A stretch of DNA of 64,000 bases from Heliocybe sulcata. Taxonomy: Eukaryota > Basidiomycota > Agaricomycetes > Gloeophyllales > Gloeophyllaceae. The position numbers were made by a program, and so were the translations under genes. Of the stretch, positions 33,101 through 42,848 are shown in pieces (within the stretch, counting starts at the first letter, position 1; each line of letters opens with the position of its first letter). The stretch covers positions 313,789 through 377,788 of the forward strand of contig ML213525.1 in NCBI GenBank assembly GCA_004369045.1, written 5' to 3'. A model generated the notes under the pieces. It was not told the DNA's origin. It saw nothing but the letters and a program-made list of their open reading frames with translations, and did no database searches.

Positions 33101-34512
33101 CTCATCTAGAATTACCCTGTACCAGTGCATACGCGACGGAATTCCTCTGTAAGAAGGCAAGAAGGCAAACGAGACAACGATCAACGCAAGATCCCGCGTC
33201 CCGCTAGACACATACCCATTCTCAGCGAGCCAATCTAACTCTTCCTCCTCTGGGATGTCACTTGGAATGTTGAAGTCTTGGTTCAATGTTTGGTAAGTCG
33301 TGATGATCACCTATTCACGGAGACGATTATTCCAAAGGCTGTCAGATATGCAGGTATGCTGCTTACGTCAAACCCGCGCATGGCTGAGAGTTTCTTGATC
33401 TTGTCCCTGCCGTGATGGATGTGAATCGAAAAGACATCGTTGGTCTTCGATTCGATTTCTTCTTTCCACTGTCATTCCACCAATCGGTGAGACAAGACGG
33501 GCGCGAGGAGAGATGATACCCGCGTACCTGAAGCAACAGAGCTGCAGGCACGACAATGAGAGTCGCCCGGTGCTTGTCGTGCGGTTCTGGCAGATTCTTG
33601 ACCATTGTGGCAATCATCTGCACGGTCTTGCCTGAAGCGGGGAGACAGAAGATAGAACTTTGAGTGGGTTAACGCGGAAAAGACGTCAACCTACCAAGAC
33701 CCATCTCGTCGCTGATCACGACTAGTGCTTAGCAGTCATGGAAAGGCAAAGGCGATTTAAACATACGCGAGAACACCCCCTTTATGAGGTGACTTGAGCT
33801 CTTGCTCCACCATCCAGGCTACACCAATAACTTGGTGGGGCAGAAGACGGACTTCAAGCCCAGGAATAAGGTCCCTTTTGCTATGGACGCGATGAGAGAG
33901 GAAGGCAAGAAATGACATATTGTCTTACTTCTTAAGGCCGAGCTTTTCCATCGCTCCCCGCACCGTTATGCCTTGGCTCAGATTATCAATAGATCGAGTC
34001 ACAAACTCAGCCATTCTGAGACATCCAACAGTTAGCTGAGATTGTTTTCGCCACCTCTCAAGTACGCACCTCTGAGCCTGGTCGGGCCCTCCTCTGTCAA
34101 TATGGGAGATAGGAGCCTCGTCATCATAGTGTAAGCTGAATCCAGTCAGGACGCGGGCGTAGTTCGTTCCTTTCGACGGAGAAGAGGGTCCTGCTTGGTT
34201 GCTAGAGTCGTGACCTCCGGGGCGTACAGGAAGTCAAGGTCTCGTACTCCTGTAAAGAGCCGTCGACTTACTCCCGGCAGGCACTGGTGTCGCTGTTATA
34301 TTGCCTCGATCCCGTCCGACTGCCCTCCTCTTACCGCCACCCCCGACAGACACCTCCTGACTGCTCGAAGGTCTCTTTCCATTGGAGATTTCAGGTGTCT
34401 GGATGAGGTTGAGGGTTCCATCAGCCAGAGATGACTGTGCAGCACTGAAAGAATTTTCAAGAGCAGCGAGGACAAGAGACCCCTTCTTTGACGTCTGAGA
34501 GGCCATCGCCAT
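30104..34512 (-). CDS. SNF2-family ATPase with internal RING finger (Rad5/Rad16/Uls1-like)
   Basis: The minus-strand gene has many short introns and encodes roughly 1,000 residues. It starts [18 protein letters not shown]. The helicase core has [19 protein letters not shown] (motif I, split by an intron), [36 protein letters not shown] (DEAQ box) and [20 protein letters not shown]-type finger is inserted between the two RecA lobes: [20 protein letters not shown] and RPCPTCKK. After an acidic linker ([10 protein letters not shown]) come [49 protein letters not shown] and [13 protein letters not shown]. The last residues are LFGVRPDN. This lobe-splitting RING is the hallmark of Rad5/Rad16/Uls1 and SHPRH/HLTF proteins, which act as DNA translocases and ubiquitin or SUMO-targeted ligases in DNA-damage tolerance. 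No HIRAN domain is visible, which favours a Uls1/Rad16-like member. Confidence 0.88.
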
Positions 34513-34703
34513 TATGGTAGGACAAGGATAGGTGGGAGCGGAACGGAGAGGAAGCGAACGACTCCGAACGCGGTGGCCCACTAGCGCGCCACAAGCGCGT
34601 CGCCGCAACGGCCGTCTTGTGATCATGATTCAGAAGCAATACCAGCGTGCTGGTGCTGTTCGTTTATCTCGTCCTTCCACCACCATCGAGACCCGTCTCT
34701 AGC
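34513..34703. promoter_or_regulatory. Short divergent promoter between SNF2 gene and kinase-like paralog D
   Basis: Only 191 bp separate the two start codons. Unlike the tandem cassette promoters it contains no ATCACGTGAT or CACGTG. Paralog D therefore appears to have exchanged its original regulatory region for that of the SNF2 gene. Confidence 0.45.
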
Positions 34704-35899
34704 ATGGCATCTCAACCAATAAGACGATCTGCTCGCATTCTCGCTCTGTCTACGGCAGCAAACAAACAAGCAGGCCCTTCGTCGCGGCCGACAGGCTCAT
34801 CTAAACCTTCCACATCGACTTCGACTCGGCGCCTCAAGAGGAAGGCTCCGCCGGCCGAGCCTAGCACTTCAGCTGGGAAGGATCTATCCCATGCGTCGAA
34901 AAGGAGACGCATAGACGCTAGTGCATACATTGTTCGTTCCGAACCCGACCCTCAGTATCTGGATCCTGTTCCCGTCGCCCAGGCGCGGGAGTACTACCTC
35001 ACCAGCGTATCGAATCCTCTACAATGCCTACCAATCTGGGGTGAGAATCCGTACAGAGAGATATGGAAGGAGTATAGGGTCCCCGATCCAAAGATACACA
35101 CCTTGCCTCCGATGGAGCCCGTGGATCCATTGAAGCAACTGGATGATGTTCGATATAAGGAGTTGACTTGCATGGAGGTTATACGTGATGGAGACGAAGA
35201 GGGTGTAGACTTTACCTCCATTTTCCGAGTCAGGTACAAAAGAAAAGGCTATATACTCAAACTTGTACGTTCCTGTGGCGCGTCTGCTATATACTGCAAC
35301 TGACTCTGTGCTCGTCAGTTCCATTCATCGACATACCCATCCCCGCTCGTTGAAAGTGGCCCGCACAAATTTGACAGGGAAAAATGTGCTTACGAGCGTC
35401 TTTTGCACCACGGCGTATGTTCGCAAGGATTTGTGCCTATGTGCCATGGCTGGTTCGAGCTACGCGTACCCAAGGGCTCTACGTGGCTGCACTCTTTCGC
35501 GTCCGACGAGAAGCCACCGAACGCGCTGTTACTTGAGGATATTTTCGACGGAGTGACACTCTCCGTCTTGAACATCTCGCCGTCTATAGCGGGGCAAGCA
35601 CTATTGGCCGCGGACCAGATGCACGAAGCAGGCGTACTGCATCGTGATCTTCAGCCGCGCAACACCCTTGTCCGTTCCGATGGCACGGTCGTTATCATCG
35701 ACTTCGACAAAGCAAGTACTTGGCCGCACAAGGGTGTCAACCTCCTTTCCCTGAAGAAGGAGATGCAGCTTTGCTGGTGCCTCTATTTCTCCTGTATGGT
35801 AAGTGCCCGTTCCTTTACTTATCTTCACTACGCTGAGCGACGTCTTCTCAGCTGACAGATCAGTTAATGGACCTCACACCGGAGCAAGTTAGATACTAG
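34704..35899 (+). CDS. Kinase-like protein, solo copy (paralog D)
   Basis: Three exons with the same intron positions as paralogs A-C, about 360 residues. It starts MASQPIRRSARILALSTAA, followed by a KRK-rich linker, PDPQYLDP, PIWGENPYREIW and DPKIHTLPPMEP. Kinase motifs are KGYILKLV, DREKCAYERLLHHGV, HRDLQPRN and VVIIDFDKAS. The final exon reads LTDQLMDLTPEQVRY then stop. By sequence it is closer to paralog A than to B or C (RRSARILALSTA, KGYILKL, STWPH..NLLSLKKEMQLCW). It is complete and probably functional, but no nuclease-like gene lies beside it. Confidence 0.87.
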
Positions 35900-36155
35900 G
35901 ACAACATGAGAACGACCGTCTTTCTATGTTGCGCTTGTATATTGATCCCCTCTAGCTATATACTATCTCTGTGGACGACCCATAAGAACCCTCTGGAGAG
36001 ACCTGTGCGGTAGGATCTTGGTATTGAATCCGGGAAGGCGACGCTCTGAACTGCACTCCAGCTGGCTCTGAGATACTAGATCCACTCATGGCGCGGAAAC
36101 GACAAACGGGCGGCTCCCATGGTACGCCGCACCTGCGTACCCGAGGCAGCCAGGG
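35900..36155. other. Convergent spacer between two kinase-like genes
   Basis: 256 bp separating the 3' ends of paralogs D and E, with no recognisable feature. It contains no remnant of a nuclease-like gene that I can detect. Confidence 0.3.
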
Positions 36156-37348
36156 CTACCAGCACCCGTAGCGGACTTGGTTCGGCGTTAATCCCATCAA
36201 TTTATCCGTCAGCTAATGTGGCGTCAACTACCGCGATGATGATCTAGCAGGAAAGGCACTTGCCATGCATTGGTAATATATCGACCAGCAGAGCTCCTTC
36301 TCTCTCTTCAGCGAGAGACGATTCACGTCCTTCTGTGGCCAAGTCCTTGACATATCAAAGTCAATTATGACCACATGGCCATCACGACGGACAAGCGTAT
36401 TGCGCGGATATAGGTCCCGGTGGTAGACCCCGGCCCCGTGCATGTATTCCACAGCCAACATCGCTTGTTCGGCTATAGGAACCCAGATATTCAGTACATC
36501 AACCTGGACGGCGTCCGGAATGTATTCAATCAGCAGAGCATACGGCGGTATCTTGTCTTCAGCATACGACCCTAGCCATCCAGCTCTTTTAGGAACGCGA
36601 AGCTTGAACCAACCATAGCACATGGGCACGAATCCGTCTGCGCAGACGCCGTGGTGGAGAAGACGCTCGTACGCTTTCCTCTCGCACAAATACTGCTGAT
36701 ATCCGCCTCTTCCTCCATCTGGAGCAGCGCAAGAGCGAAACTGGGGAATGGGTCATCAGTGGCAGAACAGAGCAGGTCGGGACAAGGACATACAAGCTTA
36801 AGGATGTGAAGTTGGTTCTTGTACCTAACTTTAAATATAGATGTATCTGGGTCTCCTCCGTCGTCCGCATCACGAATGGCTTGGACACAAGTCAGCTCAC
36901 TATAACGAACAGCCAACTCCTTCAGTGGGGCCACAGGATCCATGGGCGGCAAAGTGTGTATCTTTGGATCCGGAGTCTTGAAACCCTCCCAAATCTTGGC
37001 GTACGGGTTATTGCCCCAGATTGGAAGGCTATGACATGGGTTGAGCAGGCCGTTTTTGAGGTACTCCTCCCGTGCCTTGGCAAGAGCGGCAGGTTCCAGA
37101 TACTGGGGATCGGGCTGTGAGCGAACTGTGTATATGCTAGCGTCCATGCATATTTTCTTGCAAGGTCGTACTACCTCTTTCGAAGCCGCAATAGACTGGG
37201 TAGCGGGTGCCTTCCTCTTGCAGCGAAGGCCGGATGACTTCGCAGGTTCAGCAGGACGCGCCTTTCGCGATCGAGGAAGAGCTTGCTCATCTGCAGCAGC
37301 AGATCGTGCAAGGATGCGTTGAGACCTTCTGATGGTTTGAGCAGGCAT
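36156..37348 (-). CDS. Kinase-like protein, solo copy (paralog E)
   Basis: Three exons, about 360 residues, starting MPAQTIRRSQRILARSAAAD. The basic motif here reads RRSQRIL. Next come a KRK-rich linker, PDPQYLEP, PIWGNNPYAKIW and DPKIHTLPPMDP. Kinase motifs are NQLHILKLV, ERKAYERLLHHGV, HRDLYPRN and VVIIDFDMSRTWP. The last exon reads LTDKLMGLTPNQVRY, but the usual stop after this Tyr is absent and the frame runs three codons further (GCW) to TAG at 36156-36158. The upstream region contains ATCACGTGAC (37443-37452), nine of ten positions of the cassette palindrome. There is no nuclease-like partner on the far side. Instead a decayed rhodopsin-like gene follows. Confidence 0.85.
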
Positions 37349-37439
37349 AGTAGGGATGAGATGGGATGACAGAGGTTAGAGCGTGCTTGTGGCAGGTGGC
37401 GGGATTCAACTAATATAAATGTGATTCAAGTTGAATCCC

Positions 37440-37455
37440 ACCATCACGTGACACG
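37440..37455. promoter_or_regulatory. CACGTG element upstream of kinase-like paralog E
   Basis: ATCACGTGAC at 37443-37452 matches the cassette palindrome ATCACGTGAT except for the last base. It lies about 95 bp upstream of the paralog E start, close to the spacing in the tandem units (about 80-90 bp). Confidence 0.45.
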
Positions 37456-37539
37456 AACGGGCCACATTCTTCAACCTGGACGATCCCTTGGTTACGATAA
37501 AGAGCGCGTTTTTTTTCCGCTTGACTGTCCGTCTTGCTG

Positions 37540-38786
37540 AGTTTTGAGCGCAGTCACCGAGTCCGTGTGCGGTTTTGTGGCAATATGCCTGACCGTGTCG
37601 CGGCTATGGCTACGGCGGGGACGCTACTGGTGGGACGACGCCTGGGTATTCTTCTCACTAATAAAGTGAGCGCCTCCAGAGCTCCAGTCTACCTCGCTGA
37701 CACAGTCCGCCCAGCTTGTTCATCCAATTCGCCGCCGTCTTCATGCACGTCGAAGACCCCACCGAAATCTCCAAAACAAGCTGCATCGCCGCGTACTACC
37801 TCATGGCCGTCACGTTCTACACCATCATCTGGTCCGCGCGCCTTGCGATCCTGTTCTCCATCATCCGCCTTGACCCAAACCCCGTCAGCTACAAGCTGAA
37901 ATGGGTCGCGGGGGTTCGTCGCGGCCATATTCTTCTTCATCGCGCAGCTCTAAGGGTTGGGTCCGCAACCCCGAGCCTGGGTGGAAGGACGCGCGCAGCC
38001 CGCAGTACGGGCTGAACAAGGAGGTTGCGTGTAAGCCTCCTGCCTTAATTTCCATCCGAATGGATACTCACCTATAAATGCGTTAGCAGACGTGATCTCG
38101 GATCTGCTCCTCATCATACTCCCCATTCGTCTCATCCGTGGCATCAGGGCCGGCTCATGCTCATGTGCTCCACCAGCAGTAAGTCCATCTACCTGTCCAT
38201 GCCACTCACTAAACATCACCCTCCATCGTCGATTGGTGTGGCAGCGCCGATCGATCATCCACGTGCTGAGCGATCACGGTGACCGCCTTGCTGCGCCTCT
38301 TGGGCATCTACGGAGGTCGCGCGCAAGACGACTCATACGCAGATGGAACGACGGGGGACCACGGTTTAAGATGACGTTGTTTGGGTTCAACAAGTCGCGA
38401 TTCTCCACCCCTATAGGAATGTCGGGGGAACGGCATAGTGGGAAGACGACGACGGGGTTTGCGTACGGCGGGTCGACGACGTTAGGACTGAACAGACGAT
38501 GACGACGGTGGAGGTGGAAGGCGGTCGAGACGGGCTGAACATCTCGGATTATACGAAGGGGTGAGGACAGTCGAGTTCCAGCTCGGGAGCGGTCACCAGC
38601 AACGCCATACATGAAGGACGAGTACTGTACGCCGATGAAGACAGCGGGATATGATGAGGATGCGGATGGCCAGGTGGTCAGCCTAGCCAGTATGATCTTT
38701 GCTGCGTCGGATGAGAGGCAGAGAGAAGCGCCGGAGGGTGTGAAAGTGAGTGCGGAGACGGAGGGTTTTGTGGACTCTAGTTCATG
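37540..38786 (+). pseudogene. Decayed fungal rhodopsin-like integral membrane protein gene
   Basis: Several segments match a large family of basidiomycete seven-helix membrane proteins of unknown function. They are ICLTVSRLWLRRGRYWWDDAW, FIQFAAVFMHVEDPTEISK, AVTFYTIIWSARLAILFSII, WKDARSPQYGLNKEVA, DVISDLLLIILPIRLIRGIR and VTALLRLLGIYGGR. No start codon exon is found: the coding similarity begins abruptly near 37550, right beside the paralog E promoter. Small frame changes occur around 37910 and 37950 (GFVAAIFFFIAQL lies in another frame than its neighbours), and the segment between the third-last and last helices is missing. I conclude that it is 5'-truncated and internally deleted, though a heavily spliced functional variant cannot be ruled out. 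Confidence 0.6.
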
Positions 38787-39397
38787 ACGGTTCGAACGCG
38801 TTGTCATTTGCCTCGATAATTCAAGTTATGATCTAGGCGGTGGTGAGAGAAGATATCTTATAATTGTAATTTTATTCGTCATACGGACCTCTCGCCTCAT
38901 CCTACCCTGCCTTGTATCATGTCCCTGTCGTCAGTTGTTGCAGCTCTCTGTGATGCTCGTGCGCTATTATAATTGATGTACCATTCTTGTAGGATGGTAT
39001 TGTATGTGTGCCTGTAGGGTCAGAATATGTTTGCGTTATTTCTGGCTCAGAAGGGCAAACAAGAATGCAGACGAAAGCCGTCAACGCTAGAAGCATACGA
39101 TGATGATCCCAGTGGACAGGGCATAACATTGACAGCCAGAAACATCGAGCAGCGGGGCCTGAATTACATATAGAGCGAATGATGCAGATGAGATTACAGT
39201 GCGTGACCGCCCAGAGTAGTATGGTAGGATGATGTCCGAGGCATAAGCAAGTCCAGTCTATACACCTTGGAAGCCGCTCAGTCATGCTCATGATTGGTAC
39301 TCGAGGACCACTCACTTGAAAGGCCCAATTTTGCGTTGTTGAAGACAAACAAAGCCATCCAACAGCAACACGACCTCTTTTAACAAATAAAGATAAG
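38787..39397. other. Intergenic, nothing recognised
   Basis: About 600 bp, locally A/T-rich near 38860-38880 (ATTGTAATTTTATTC). No gene, RNA or repeat is recognised. Confidence 0.35.
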
Positions 39398-39935
39398 TTA
39401 ATCCAACTCCATCATCCTCTTCCGGAGTTGCTCCGCCGTCGTACAGGGCCCGCTGTGCAACACGGTGTGGTTCGGGACGATGCCGCCCTCGGTAGGTATT
39501 TGCAGCGCTACGGTCTGCATGGTGGAGGGATAGGTAGTGATATGGCCGTAAGTACTGACAGCAGCGGTGTCTGCTGCGATGATCATGCCGTTCTCGCCTC
39601 CGACGACCCACGCCTCCGCGGTCGAATTGGGAAGGGTAATGTGTGCCAAGCCGGATAGGAAGACGACGTATCTATCCATTGACTGTGAGCAGTGGTAACG
39701 AGGGAAGACTAGAACAAGGCGCTCACTGGACGTTCGGCGCGTTATGCCTGCCTGCGTCGAACTCTGCCGGCAGGATCGAGTAGCTGGCGTTTGCGAGATT
39801 GCCCAGCTGCAGACTAAGTGCCCCAGCTGTACCCGACTGCGTGGAGGACGTGAACCCGGGTTGGAGGGCCCAGCACTCGAATACAGAGGCCCCGTTGTGT
39901 GCGGTGAGCGCTGTGAGGTTCAGGGTACCGGACAT
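39398..39935 (-). CDS. Small cupin-like fungal protein of unknown function
   Basis: Two exons, about 160 residues. It starts MSGTLNLTALTAHNGASVFECWALQPGF, continues AGALSLQLGNLANASYSILPAEFDAGRHNAP and VVFLSGLAHITLPNS, and ends with ADTAAVSTYGHITTYPS, QIPTEGGIVPNHTVLHSGPC and KRMMELD. I recognise it as a conserved, uncharacterised family widespread in Ascomycota and Basidiomycota with a predicted small beta-barrel (cupin-like) shape. The GLAH and H residues could line the pocket. There is no classical signal peptide. A TATAAA element on the minus strand lies at 40021-40026. The function is not known. Confidence 0.72.
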
Positions 39936-42848
39936 GGTGGATAAATAGAGGGTCTATGTACGGATCGCGGCTGATATGACAAGGCTGGGTGGGTGCTTTT
40001 GTGTGTTGGGCTGGAGACAATTTATAGCGGGGGGCGTGTAGGATTAATGATTAATGAGGGTCGGCAGGCAAGTGTGAGAAGCAGGGTGGTTGCTATTGGC
40101 ATGCCCAGTGCAGGACCATGAGACTTAGAGAGACTGTAGAGCAGGCCGCAGAGGATCCAGGAACGTCGCACAGGCACAACCGACCATCATATGTCGGCAC
40201 TGCTTCTTCTCACCCGCCGTCTCCTTGGACCTCCTCCCGTCCGCCCCGTGCAGGAATATCTTGCATACAGCTGGTTATATCTCTTGTCGTGAGATGCAAC
40301 CCGAGAGCAATCATGCCGGGTGCGGTACATGGGAAGAGGAAGGCAGACGCGTCGTATCGGTGCGCCAAGTACTACGAATTACTTCCGGACCACTTCATCA
40401 ATACTCAGCTGTCAGATTCACTATCACAGGGCTTGGGTATGGGACTCTGCGCGCCTTTCTCTCCGCTCGGAATGATATTCATAATCACTGTCGCTGCGCA
40501 TCTCCACCTGTTTCATCGTCTGCGGGAGCTGTGGCGAATTATTCCTGGATCAAGGGCCTCTGCAGGACGAGGATGAAGCTTTAAAGTCCAGTATGCCAAA
40601 GCCTAGCTCGGAATGGCGTAGGAGACACAGCATCTCATGCGTCCCTGGTCCTTGGACGCGGAACTCAATTTAGTGTTCCCACTTAGCCTTCTCTGCTCAC
40701 TCAATCAACAGGTGTACATCTCAGGTACTTGTGACCCCCGTCTGTGCTTAGCGGAATTGCGTGGCTGATCTTCCTGGGGCCGTTAGTCGACCTGCTAGTT
40801 GACATCTGCAAGCCATCAGTGTCAATGCGTAAGACTTCGTACTCGTCTGAAGCTTGACCGCGTGCAGATGCTTGATGGATGTTTCATCACTTGAGTCTGG
40901 AGTAATGATCCATTCATCAAGCATCTCAAGGCCACAATCCCGAGAGTCAATCTGAACCTGCTGCCGACGACGATTCAGGGAGCCCTAGCCACTTCATCCT
41001 CCCCTGCTCCTCGACGTGAAAATCCTTCAGACTGACTTTCGAGCAATATCGTCAGGGTTCTCGGCAGTATGACTGGCTTTGCTAGGTCGTCGATATTCAC
41101 GGACACCGTGCCTCGTGATCTGGTGCACGTATCTCTACAATGGTGGGTTAATGTGCCTGAAGGCTGAAGCGTCTGTCAAACCACTATGATGCGGATGATC
41201 ATGGCCCCGACTGTATAAGGTACGAGGTGGCATACGCTTTGAACAATCAAGATAAACCGTCCTTGCAATGTGTTCACCAATTCTCCGTCAGGCCTCGCAG
41301 ATCCTAGCTACCATATCGACCTCAGAGGACGAGCTTCAGTTACTTCTTCTCTTGTTGTCAGAGATCCCGAGGAATCCAAGCACGACCTGGCGTATGCATT
41401 GGAGACAGCCCGGGGCACGGACCGTGCCTCTACAACAAACCGCTTCGGCGGCGGCAATCTCTCCCCTGTGCTTATGGCGCTATCCTGCTGAAAGCACGCA
41501 TTTTGCGAGACGTCTGAGTCGTCGTAAGTCTAACCAAGACGACGGTGTTTCGATACGGGCCAGCGACGTTCTCTACAGCATGGTGGTAAATTCTGAATCG
41601 TGGTATTACGTGCTTCTTGCGACAGGGACTATCTGATATATATGCCACAAATGCCAACTGGTCAGAGACTGGTACTTGAAGCCGAAAATCCAAGTTCGCA
41701 GGCAGGAATTTTGCAAGAGTGAAAAGGTTTGAAGGACTGGGACCGCACTTGCCTTGTGATGGCGTCCTGGCCCTGTCTTCCAGTGCGCCGGCTGGTGATG
41801 TGGTTTCCTGTAGGGCCCTCCCAGTAAGCAAAGGGTACGACCTCATACCTTAAGTCCTTGTCGCGAATTTGTATCTTATAGAAATAACCAGCTCACAGAA
41901 GTCGTTGTTATATGCTTGTCATACGATACCAAGAAATAAAATAATGCGGTGTCCGTACACTAGCCAGCCATCGGATGAATCACCACCTCCTGCAAGGGTC
42001 TCCGGCGCGAAACATATCGATCCCGGAAAATGCGGGGACTTCCTTGACGCCAGAACGTTCCTGCTCCTGCCTCGACGAACAACGCGTTCAAGAGGTCGCA
42101 GCTTGGGGCAATGGCAGAGGAGAGCAGAAGCTCTTGGGGACGTCTCCCTTCGAGCCTCCACGGCCATCAGCTCCCGGGGTCCATAGGCAGCCTATGGAGG
42201 GGTACCGCGACGCAGGCTAGGGAGGTGGGGGTGATCAAGTCCCCACCTCGACACGAGAAGGTTGATCAGACCCTCATCGTATCCCTGATAGCGTCACCCT
42301 GGCTGTCCGTGGATGGCTGGCTGCGCCCTGCGGGAGGCGAGCTCGCTTGAGCGTTGAGAACGAGCGGCTTGATGCGCGACTGTCGAGGGATACAGCGTGG
42401 ATGGGCTTTCTTCCAGCTCGTAGAGGGACGGTCGCTGCATGGTTGCCGAAGGACAGGGAAGAATGGGACAACGCGCTGGGAAGGTAAGGTGGTCGCATCG
42501 CGGAGGAGTAGACCGCTCATAGGCGGCTAGACGACCGTCGAAACGAGCATAGGCAGTGACTCCACCGATGACACACAAAAGTCCAAGAAAGAGAAAGTAC
42601 AACGCACGTTGAACAGGAATGTGCGTCGACTGCAAAGGAACTATCCAAGCTGAAGGTGAAGAGTGATTCCAAAAGAAAGCTGCGACGCGCGATGAAGGTG
42701 AAGGGAATACGCGCCGAGCACCAAGAAATACCGAAACTCGAGAGACTTGATATGAGATTTTGTTCTTTTATTCTTCTTTTTTGGGTTTTGTTGCTTTTCT
42801 TATTTTTTTGGGGTTTTCGTTTTCTTCTTCTATCGTCTTCGTGAGAGA
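39936..42848. other. 2.9-kb interval without a recognisable gene
   Basis: Only short open frames without motifs or consistent splice sites occur here. An AT-rich T-run (TTTTTTGGGGTTTTCGTTTTC, about 42776-42830) lies just downstream of the next gene's stop codon and probably belongs to its 3'UTR. Decayed genes may be hidden in this stretch, but I cannot name one. Confidence 0.4.
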
